This document shows positions 32,247 through 44,200 of a stretch of DNA of 64,000 nt, piece after piece. The position numbers and the translations under genes are program-made. The notes below the pieces were generated by a model, which had not been told where the DNA came from, did no database searches, and was given only the letters and a program-made list of their open reading frames with translations. Source of the DNA: Notospermus geniculatus (Eukaryota; Nemertea; Pilidiophora; Heteronemertea; Lineidae); contig NMRB01001693.1 of the NCBI GenBank assembly GCA_002633025.1, positions 30,578 to 94,577 on the forward strand, written 5' to 3'. Numbering within the stretch: position 1 is the stretch's first letter; each line of letters opens with the position of its first letter.

Positions 32247-35200
32247 GTAAGTTTATTTACTACATTTTGGTTGCGTTGATGTCGATTTTTGAAATACTTT
32301 TAATAGTTTTGACGAACTGCGAAATAATATCTGTCCTTGGTGTTTGTTGACAATCTTTTACTTCGGGTTTATTGTGTGGAGTGTCCGGTGATGGTTGAAT
32401 GAACATGTCAAGTGTTGGGCTATACAATGTAGGCCTATAATGTGATGTGTGGTTGAAAGGCTGCGTGTGGATCTTAGTTGGGAACTAAGGTCTAAATCCT
32501 TGGCCTATAACACAAGGTAGCCAAATTCTACCATATGCCCACCTTGTTGGGCATGGTTAGACTGGTCTCTTAACCTTGAGCCGCTCCGCAAATATGGATT
32601 AGCGGATAATGATTAGCACAGTGGCTCAAGGACAGGGGACAAGTCGAGCGCGTGGCATTCTCCCAGAGCAGGGTTTTACCTCGTTCCTCTTCATCCACAA
32701 CACAAACGCTGAAGAGGAGCGCGGTAAAATCCCCGCTGTTGGAGAATGCCAGTGATCAACTGTGCTGTGGTGAAGAAGGAATGGAAGTCCTCTCTTGGAA
32801 TATTGGTCGTAATATTCTGTCTTGTACTTTCAGAGTCCGTCCAGTTTCTTGCCTTGTGTCTTTCTACTCATACTCCAAGTTTTGGGGGCCAGCTCACTGA
32901 GTGCAGGCCAGGCATATGTCTGCCCAAAAACTACATAGTAAGTAACAACGAAGTTGGCTTTCAGGCCCCAGAACAGATACAGGGCCCTCTTGCCCCTTCC
33001 TCCCCCAGAGCCAACCAAAAACGTGATTTTCATGCGGATTTTGGGCAAAAAACAGCGAAAAATGTCTTCTGCTCCCCCAGAGAGGCTTTTGCCCCCCCCA
33101 GAAAGCTATGGCCCTGGGATAACACTGGACATGGCAGACGGCATCTTCTGTCAAACTTTTCTCACATCCTATGGTATTGATTGAAAAATATTTGAAGAAA
33201 AGTTGTTCCTATCAACCATCTGAAGAATGTTTCTTCAAATTTTTGCCATTCTTTTTCCATGGCTTTTAGAAAACTTCAACGGAAGATACTNNNNNNNNNN
33301 NNNNNNNNNNNNNNNNNNATAGACTAGATATGAAAGTGGGGTAGTCCTATTGCGTGAAGATATGTTGAGTCATGGATGTATTATATATACAGTATTATCT
33401 GATTATAATACTTCCATGGTTGAGTTGTGTGGTTCTTCCTGGTGGACCTTGACGACACCTTTTATTTCATGTGGGAAGTCCCAAATGAAAAATCACTGAA
33501 GTCCTATTCATAATCATATACCCTAAAAAATAGTGTTATGGGTGTTGAAGTTCTGAGCGGTGGTGGTGGTGAAATAGACCTATTTTAGCACAGGTACATA
33601 GTGAACCTCCCTTAGCGGACACGTCTGCCAGGAGGACACCTCTCTATTCAGGACACTTAAGTTCAGTCCCAAACTGGTCATTTCTATTCATTTTGACCTC
33701 TGTAATCAGGACACCTCACTATTTAGGACAGGATTAGTCACACCCAAAGGTGTCCTTAATAGAGAGGTTCCACTGTATTCCTAACATGTGAGAACTATAT
33801 TATATTGTATATTCAGTATTACTGTCAGTGAGTTGACCAATAGGGGCCGTATGCACCAAACGAAGATTATGTTGAATTCAGGTTGAGCCACAGCTTTTCA
33901 GTTGTTCAGGTTTCCCAGGGCACGATGTGACGATGGAAAAGTTGTGGCTCAACCTGAGTTCAAGATAATCTTTGCTTGGTGCATACGGCCCTAGGTGTCA
34001 CAACAGCCCAACTCAATCCATATAGCGGACCCATTCATTCCTTATCGAGCACCAATCACGTGGATTTTCCTGTGTATTGGTCCACTAAAAGTTTGCTGCC
34101 ATCTTTTGGCAATACGCATGGCTGACTGCTCCTATTGATATAATATTGCATGAGGTTCGATATAAATTTTTCTTTGAATTTGAATTTCCAGTTACAAAGC
34201 ATCAAAAAGCCAAAGTTACAAGCAGCCTTTCAGGATTAAAACTTACACATGGTGCTGGGCCGTACCTCCTCGATGTACAAACTATCTGTGAGTATCCGGT
34301 ATTATCCATTCGCAGGGCACGTTTCGTAACCACTTGGGCTATTGACCTGAAACTTGGTACATATGTACCCCTACGTCAGATGACCACTGTGACAGCAAGT
34401 TTCGGTCCGATTTGATTGTTGGCTTGGCCACTAGGTGGCCAAAATTGAAAACACAAAAAGTGCAATAACTTCTGAACTACTGACTGGATCATCTCCATAT
34501 TTTTATCATAGGTACATCTAATAAGGATACATGACCTCAGGGTCCCCGCCAGAGGGTACTTTGGGTACAAATATAGTACCCTAAAGAAATTTGAGGGTAC
34601 GATGTAGTACCCCGAAAAAATCACTTCAGTAATGTTTTTCTTAATTTGTACTTAACCAGTACGTCGGACAGACCATGTGTTTCCGGAGAAGGATGAACAA
34701 CCACAAATCCAACATCCGGCGGGGGATAGAGGATGAGCGTGACTGCTCATTACTCTATACCCATTTTAAACTGCCAGGACATTCTATCAAGGACCTGATG
34801 TTCACCATTCTGGAGACATGTTCAGATGACACGACCCTCCTCAGTACAGAGTTGAAATGGATGTGGACCCTTAAAACTATCACCCCCTCAGGCCTCAACA
34901 CTAGGTCCTGAGTTTCTGATAACCTCGCAGCTTCCCCTTAGTGTCAGAGCCAAAAACATTTGGCATGGGGCCCCAGATGGGGTCCTTTCACCCCCTCTNT
35001 CTCCCCCCCCCCCCCAGGCCGTACCCTGGAAAAAAATCCTGGCGGAAACCCTGGACCTGTTTTTGATTTGACCTACATCTAAAGGTCACAGCAGGTCAAA
35101 GTACAGAATTTTGCCACGTTTCGTAACCACTGGGGCTATTGACCTGAAACTTTGTGCATGCATATGATACCCCAAGGTCAGATGACCTATGGCACCAAGT

Positions 35201-38200
35201 TTCGGTCCGATTCGATTCTTGGCTTGGCCACCAGGTGGCCAAAACCGAAAAACAAAGAAAGTTCTCACCTGATGTGATGTTTCCCTTGAATACATTGACT
35301 TGACACTTGCCCAGGCCTTTCCGTTTGACGGGCGCGAAAATGCATTCGCCTCGCAAACAATAGAAATTCTATTGTTTGCGAGGCGCATACATTTTCGCGC
35401 CCGTCAAACGGAAAGGCCTGCTTGCCAATCACTCTTCTGGTTCATAACCTAGGTGAGCACATGGTCCATGGACCATTTCATTTTCACTACCTGAATTTAT
35501 TTTGTCCAAAACAGGAAACATGGAATACAGGGTTATATCTAGGATTTCAGAAGGGCACGGTGCAAACTTTGTGAAAAGGGCACTTCAACCTAGAAAAGGG
35601 CACTTCAACCTAGAAAAGGGCACTTTTTATTCGCGACATTTCTACTAACGGAATTTGAGAGGCTTGTCAGTTGAAAATGTCTTTATAACTCCAGTCAACA
35701 ACCAATTTAAGGCAGTTTCTAAGGTGATACGACGAAAAGGGACCATGGCAGAGGGTCTGGGAGGTATTAAAACCTAAAAAAAAATTTTTTTTAGGGGCAC
35801 ACCGGCGCCCTAGGGGGTTAAAAAAGGGCACAGCGGCGCCCCCTTTCGGCGGCACGGCGTACCGCCGCTCTAAAATTGCCGAGATATAACCCTGGAATAT
35901 AATTCAGATGTGTTTTGTAACCATTTCACATAGGCATTCATAAGAATGGACTCAGTATAACAAAAGTACCCTTTGGCCTTCCATTCCAATCTAGAAATTC
36001 TTTTGATACGCCAAAAGTATTCAGTTTGGTGGGTTGGCATGTCCAAAAGTCCAAAATAACATTGAATGTAAACAATAAAGTCATGATACATATCTTTAAG
36101 GCGAGAAAGCCTGTTTTATCTGTATCTGATCACCACAGGTTTTGATAAAGGCGCCGCTCCACGTAACAGCTATCTATCGAAAGTTTGCTGTCAGATAGTC
36201 AATTATTGCTGTCAGACAGCAATAATTGCTGTCATACAGTACTGTATGGCAGCAGTTATTGCTGTCTGACAGCAATAATTGACTATCTGACAGCAAACTT
36301 TCGACAGAAAACTGTCACGTGGAGCGGTGCCTTAAGAATTTGCATGTCTGTGGTGAAAATCAGAACGTTGAACCATGATGGATGATTTTTTCGTTGCCTG
36401 CCATTTTACCCCGCATTTTACTTGTTTTCTAGGATGAGATACCGGACAGCCTACAGACAGGTGTGGGAAACCAAGTCCAAGACGGTGTATGAGTGTTGCC
36501 GTGGTTACGCCAATGCCGGTGGAGTATGCAAACGTGAGTTAAAGAATCTAGCATTGGGGTGGATCCAGGGGGCGCTCCAGGTACTCACCCCCCCTTTTGG
36601 CCAACAAATCCATAAAATCGTCCGTGAAATTCTGAAATTTGGAGCAAATCATTGAAATTCACAGCAATTTCAGTGTTCCTAGCACAGGGTGCCCCCTCTT
36701 TTCCCAAATCTTGGATCCGTCCCTGTAGTGAAATAGAATTCAGCCAGATGGGTAGAATTGCCCAAAACTTGTTTTGAAGACAGAGGATGATATGATTATA
36801 AGTAATGAATGCTTATGCGACACAAAAAATTTCATTGTTAAAGGAGCACGGTATTGGATCTCAAATGCGTTATTTGACTGCCGACGTAGAGGGAGCCACC
36901 TTGTGGCAGTAAGGCGAACTACAAAAAATGCATTACAAAGTACAGTCGAACCTCTCTATTAAGGACACCTTCGGGACTGACAAATGCTGTCCTTAATTGA
37001 GAGGTGTCCTGATTACAGAGGTTGAAATGAATATTAATGACCAGTTTGGGACTGAACATTGGTGTCCTGATTAGAGAGGTGTCCTCCTGGCAGAGTGTCC
37101 GTTAAGGGAGGTTCCACTGTACGTAGTAAATCGAGTCAATTTGCCGAGAACATAGTTAGTCCCTGGGTTGGCGAGAGTGGTGTGGTGGTGCCAGCTGTCG
37201 AGAAAAAGAAAAAATGGCAAAACCGTGGTCCTTTAGGCCCTTATTACATAGAAGTATACAGTATACAAAAACGCCGGTTAAGAAAGGCTTCACGGTCGTG
37301 AATCCATTTGAAGCCTTTGTTAACCGCCGTTTTCGTATGCCGTATACTTCTATGTGATAGGGGCCTTGAGGCCTACTGCCAGCCAAAAAGAGTTAATATC
37401 CTGTTGATTGCCTCATCCCTCAACGGAACAGAAAATAGACCTAGGCCTAACAGAAAGTTCAACAACTTTGAGATGTTTTTAAAGAGGTATTTGAACTGTG
37501 AGGAATCTTTGTGAAGTTGTTGTTGAGACAGGCCGAGTTCCTGTTACTCAAATAGGCCTAGGCATTAATGGTAAGAAAGTCCAAATCTACATGTATGGTG
37601 TTGTGGCAAAACAAGTCCAAAGGCTGATGGCATACAGTGTGGTTCAAGAAAACTGATCTGTGGGTGGCTGCACCAATATAAAACCGATTGGATTTAAGGA
37701 ATAGACGATTCTCGAATTCACAGATCTGTGCACTTCCACCGAAATCTCAACCACAACCTCGATCTGAAACCAGCTGACGTGACGCAATCCATGATTCAAC
37801 AATGGTTGTTGACTCTGACGCAACGTCGTCGAAGTCACTGTCGTGGGGTTCTCTGTGTCACGTCATTCAGTTTCAGTACTGAGGTTGTGGTCCCATTTCA
37901 TGGGAATGCAGATGAAATGAGATTTGCCTTATTTTGCACTGAAATTGTTAAAAGATTCTCCGTGTGGTGCATTATATCACCCAACATGACTGTGCAAAGT
38001 AACGCATAGTTTTTCATGAAACAAATGTTACTGCTGATCCATAACAATCTGCCACTCAGTTGATAGTATCCGGAATGTTACCGTCAGGATTTTGGATAAT
38101 TTGTCAGCAGAATTTTGCAGGCATGAATAGTAAATGTCCCGTAGTACGGCATGCTTTGAGTGGGTAAGCTATATGAGCATTGCTCTTGACATGACAAGCC

Positions 38201-41200
38201 TAGATCAATAAGGCCACACTTTTTTTATTTATTGGATTACGGATCCGCCCCCCAGGTTTTTTGAAAATGTTGAAAAAAAAATAAAATTCCCGATGGNCAC
38301 CAGGTGGCGGAAACCAAAAACACAAAAAGTGCAATAACTCATGAACTGATGAGTGGATCCTCTCCAAATTTTTATCATTGGTGCTTCTAATGAGGATGCA
38401 TGACATAAGTAAGAGGTTTTTGATTTGACCGACTTTTCAAGGTCACAGAGGTCAAAGTTCAAATTTAGTCATTTGGTGGTGCGTTTCGTAACTGCTTGGG
38501 CTATTGACTTGAAACTTGGTACATATACATCCCTATGTCAGATGACCTATGACACCACTTTTTGGTCCGATTCAATTCTCCGCTTGGCCACCAGGTGGCC
38601 ATAACCAAAGCTCAAAGTCCAGTACATGTAACTCCTGAACTGGATTTTCGCCAAATTTTTATCAGGTGCATCTAACGAGGATGCATGACCCTGGAACATT
38701 TCAATTTAACATTTGTCATTTGTTTTTCTGGTACGTTCACCCAGGTGAGCACATGGTCCATGGACCATTTCATTTATTCCCTCCCCCTTGAATTTCTGTG
38801 ACGCATAGCACGTAACACTAGGGAAAAAATTTAAAAGTCAAAGATTTTTGTATTTTATTTTTATTTTTATTCCCTCCCCTCCTACATAGGTTTCGGCCTG
38901 AAAAATCCGTAATCCAATAAATATAAAAAGTGTGGCCTAAGTATAGTCCTATCAGGCAGGGTACTGTATGTAATTCACTGCCTTGCTGCAGTTAAAGCTA
39001 TTTCATGTTGTTTGTAATGTTAGAGACAATCACGGCAGCATTAATTATGTACCTGGATTGTTATACGATATTTCATGACCAATTTTCCGTGGAATGTGGC
39101 CAGGTCTCTATTTGATGTCAACAATGACATGTTATTGGCCCAGGATATCCAACATGAGCACAAAAAACGACATATAAAATAAACATGAAGTCATATCTGA
39201 ATTTCACAAGCCTTTGACCCCAACCCGGGGTCTCCCTCAGGTACTTTCTAGTAGAGATCCCAGAAGTGAAACTTCCCCTTCACATCTGGGATCTCTACTA
39301 GAAAGTGCCCGAGGAAGACCCCGGTTGGAGTCAAAAATTTGCGAAATTCAGAGACGACTTTATGTTTACTATCGTTATTGGCCTACGAGTGTTGTTCAAG
39401 GGCTTTTAGAATGGTGCAATGTGGGACAACATTGGCGCCTTGATCGCCTTTGAGTTCCGGTGTAATAGAATCTAATGTCCCCAATAAGTGGGCCCCAACA
39501 ATAGACAATTCTCAAATTGACGTAAACAACAAAGATCTGCACACTTCCACTGAAATCGCGACCACAACCTCGGTGTGAAACTGAATGACGTGACGCAGAG
39601 AACCCCACGACAGTGACTTCAAAGACGTTGCGTCAGAGTTGACCATTGCTGAATCACGGATTGCGTCACGTCACTCGGTTTCAGATCGAGGTTATGGTTG
39701 AGATTTTGGCAGAAGTGCGCAGATCTGCGAATTCGAGAATCGTCTATACATTTATGGATTAAGCGGCACCATTGAATTGGACTCCAGAGATTAAGACCCT
39801 AATCCTGTGACAAACAATACAGGGGGACATCAGGAAGACGGGGATATTAGATCTATCTCATTGGGTTTGACTCAGAGTCAGATCCCCGGACAATCACAGC
39901 CTGGTGATGACAAGGCATATCTTAATCTTAGTCACAAGTCTTGATGGTTATTATATCCTCGTTCATTGTGAAGAAATACCATTGCCCTTGGTAGTGGTAT
40001 GAAAAAGGCCTATATACACCGATGGTAATTGTCTGCTGAAGTATTTGGCGGTGTTCAAGATTTATAGATCACCTCATTCAGATCATGAAAGTTTTGGCCA
40101 AAAATAAAACTAGGAACTTATTCTATAGAAATAAATACAGTAAAGCTTATAAATGCATTCAATAAAGTCTATTCAATAATTCAGGTCTAAAGTGGAACCT
40201 CCTTTAAGGGCTCCGCACACTGGCGACTAAAATAGGGGCGACTACCGATGCGACTACTACGTCGCCTGCAATAATTACCTTTGAGGTCGGCCAGTGATGT
40301 TATCCACGACATCACTGACCTTCCAAATAAGCATTTGTCGCAAACGAGTCAACAAAAACTAAAAAAACTAAAAATATGTTTAGTCGCCTCTGTGGTCGCA
40401 AGGGAGGTCGCCTAGAAAATCGCTCGAAAAATCGCCAGTCTGCGGTGCCCTTTAGTGGCCACTTGAATCTTTTGAGAAATTGAGGGTGCCAGGTGAGGCA
40501 CAGATCCAAGGGGGCACACCCGGCGTACGGCCCCTTTCGGCCAACAAATCTGTAAAATCGAACGTGAAATTCTGAAATTTGGAGCAGATCATTAGAAATT
40601 CACTGCAAATTTCAATGTTTCTGGCACAATGCTTTCTGAAGCATTGTGCTAGAAACAATGCAATGTTTTCTGAAGCGGTTCAAGTTTCCAGACACCCTGT
40701 ACAATGTATGCTTCACAAACATGTCAATGATGTGTACCAAGGAATAGACAATATAATGGAAGATCTTAATTCCTCGTCCTACCCCAAGGCCTATCAGGCG
40801 TGGACAAATCAAGCTGTTATGAAAACAGATCTACATTGTGTTGTATTGTATTAGACAGGGCCGAGGCCAAAGCATTGCTGTAGTGTGGAAGAGGGCATCT
40901 CAAGCTATTCATGTTCCTCACGTGGATGGGGTCTTTTACTTGTCCTTGCAAAGGCACAAGGTACAAGGCACCACGGATAACAGTCCGATGCAATGGATAT
41001 TTCCATCAGGGCCAAAGCCATAGCATTACTGGCCCTGGTGGTATGTAAGAAGAGGCCATCTCAAGCTACTCATGTTCCTCACTTGGATGGGGTCTTTTAC
41101 TTGCCCTTGCAAAGGCACAAGGTACAAGGCACCACGGCTTACTTTATCATGCGATTGACTGGAGCTGGGGAAGATTAATCCCACATGGCCCAGGCTGGAT

Positions 41201-44200
41201 TTGAACCCGGGACATGCCGCTTGCTAAGCGGACATGATAACCACTGAACTATCAGGACTCCTCAAAACACCATTGGGGACAATATCTGAGGGTTTTGGTG
41301 CATGTACATTGACCTTCCCTAGGCGGGTTCGATTCCCCGGTCGAGTCATCACTGTGTCATTTCCATGAACTCATCTCAAGCAAGGGATCAATTTATGGAC
41401 TGAGTATGCTCTTCTTCAACACTTAAGGCTCCTGTTCCATAGATGTTGACGTTTCACTTTTCTCGCGTCACACTTCACGTTTTCCTTTCGTTCCTCGGAG
41501 AAAGCATGCCACAGGACAGGTAATGTGTGTCTTGTTGTGCGCTGAATCGAGGAACGAAAGGAAAAGTGAAATGTGAACTCCTATGGAAGAGGAGCCTTAA
41601 AGACGAGTGTCGACTTTTGTAGAAATGACTTCACTCCTTTATGAGCGAGGCTCGACAGTCATTGAAATGCAACATGGTCTGTTTTGATCATGGTTTCGAA
41701 AATGTCATGAACGTACATGTAGGCCTAGCGTAAACTTCCCTCCTTTTAGATCAGTCTTGTCCGTGGGACATGACTAAATTACATTTCACCAAAAACGTTT
41801 GGACAATCACCAAATAAGGCTTTTTAAGACGACCCAAATTTTTCTGATTCTTATGAAACAGGTGATATAAAGAGTGTGGCACTGTGCCACATCATTTGAT
41901 GAACTGACCCAGTTTGAGGACTTGAAAATTTAGCTCCTTGAAGCATGACTTTGTTAGTCATTGAACAGTAAGGGGCCGGGAACACGTTCTATACATTTAG
42001 GAACCCTCCATTGGGCAAGTAACTATGTTGGTCAAAATGTCACACTGGTACCTCATATAGGCCTACTTCTAAATAGGCCTCTTTCTCAGTGATTGGCTAT
42101 TGAACATATTTGATTGTGAGTAATGATGACTGATGGTTGTTGAACACGGTCAAATGTTTCATGCAATTTATGGAAATTATGTTCAGTTCATTGCCTTGCT
42201 TTAAAGGGGCTGTATCTACGTAAAAACTAAGGATGCGTCACTTATTCATGGCTTATGTTACCCAGGAAGAACTTTAATTTAAAACGTCCCTCTGAAATCC
42301 TCAATGTTGTAGAAAGATGTACAATACTTTTGATCAAAGAAAGTGTTTGATAAACAACATTCCATTACAGGACCTATATACCTCGTTTATGGACCCGGAT
42401 ATTGCCATATACCGGTAGATAAAAAATTTAGGCCCTTTTAAAGCGAATCGACAGTCGTTTTGTAAACAGAAGGATAATGTTTGTAAACATTGCCCTCACA
42501 GCCAATCAGAATGCAGGAAATGAGTGTTTGTAAACAAAGATTCGTCCCCTTTTGCATTCAAATTTTTTGGCTGACACATCGCTTAAGTCTCATCTGACAC
42601 AGACTGATTTAATGACGTTAATGTGCTTTATTCTTTCAGCTGTCTGCTCCTTCTCCTGTGGATACGGCCAGTGTACCTCACCGAACGTCTGCACCTGTCA
42701 CTCAGGATATTCTGGACTTAAGTGCACCGACAGTACGTATATTTCCCTTCGATTCCATTGGCTGCCGTTGGTGCAAATGTCCACCCCCTTATTATCATGT
42801 TCATGGCAGAGAGAGACTAATACCTACAGTGGCAGCACCCCGAGCATTTAGATGGGCGGGGGGGGGGGCATGAGCTGCATGTTCACCCAGGAGACAAAAT
42901 ACACATTTGTGACCCGTGACAGCAATAGAGGCTATGCAGTGACGTCATCAAATGACGTCATCAATGGGTATGACGCCACGCTGGATGGAACTGCGCAGGT
43001 AAAAACCGTCAAAAGCGCTGCGCAGTTCCATCCAACATTGCGTCACGCTGGCTGATTACGTCACGTGCATAGCCTCTATATAAGTCAGAGTGCGCCATGA
43101 AGAAGACCCCAGATGACACCAGAGAACAATTACAGAAATGGACAAAGTCAAATTTCACAATGGGCAGACAATGCTGAAATCAACAAACCGTTGGTTCACC
43201 TTGGGTCTTCTTCTGTGCACATTCCGACTCATTTGGCTGCCATGGGTCACATAAGTATCAATGCACTGATTTTTGGAACGTCCGGCAAGGCTCCGTATCG
43301 TTGATCCGTATCATGTATGACGTATCTAGCTAATACATTTTCTATTAAAGTCATACGTCATATGTGATACGGGTCGACGATACGGAGCCTTGCCGGAAGT
43401 CCCTATTGCCATCAGCATGACCTTTGCCTTAGTAACATTTTTGGAAAGAAATGTTCTTTTTTTTCAGAGTGTAACCCATGGTATTATGGATCCGGATGCA
43501 CAAAGACTTGCCCATGTATTCAGTCATACAGCGACAGATGTGATCCCACCACAGGAACATGTACTTGTAAACCAGGTGAGTTCGGATCGAACCCTCGTTG
43601 CCGTCGCCCTATAGAGGTTTCCCACTGACGTCACACGGCCGCCATACTGGCCATCAAAATGAAGCCATGGAGGGCGCCATCTTGTTCCCGGTTGAAAAGT
43701 TTAGCAGCCCGTTCAGACCACTGGGAGTATACAACTCAACAAGTCACTTTACCTCTCACAGGTTCTTAGGATAAGTCGTTGGTCTGGTGTGAAAACCGTG
43801 TTGAAAACAAAGCGAATCGTCCATACGGCTTGCTGTAGACAGTGGTGGAAGATGTCGGATGACTGCTGACAACGTCCAAACTGCGTTGAAAACGCTGTGT
43901 TGATGCTGTGACATTGCGTCATTTGACGGCCAATATGGCGGACATTTGGGGCTGTGACGTCACGTGGGAAACCTATATAGAGGTTCTTCACCTGACCTCA
44001 CATTTCCATGACGACATGATGCCGCCATATTGGCCGTCAAAATATCAAGCCATGTCACGGCATGAACGCAGCGTCAACACACAGATCGTGACGTCAAAAT
44101 GTCATGATGTGACAGTTTTGACGTCGTCGCCGGCCATTTGACGGCTGACCTGGCCGATTCTTGCAGTCCGGCCGTTGACGTCATGTGAAATCAATGTCCC

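Larger units (their letters stand above)
36534..42639. other. Receptor intron 4
   Basis: The longest intron of the gene and largely elements: 36555-36725 repeat G, nested 36839-37224, foldback 37225-37375, element A 37704-37884 and 39501-39748, foldbacks 39222-39330, 40207-40451, 41424-41612, reversed SINEs 40864-41268. No cysteine-rich exon seen. Confidence 0.6.

Noticed and set aside
32746-33180. Open frame with a KKEWK and hydrophobic start that looks like a signal peptide
   Set aside because: Exon 2 of the receptor uses another frame here, supported by splice sites, phase from exon 1 and the EMI cysteines.
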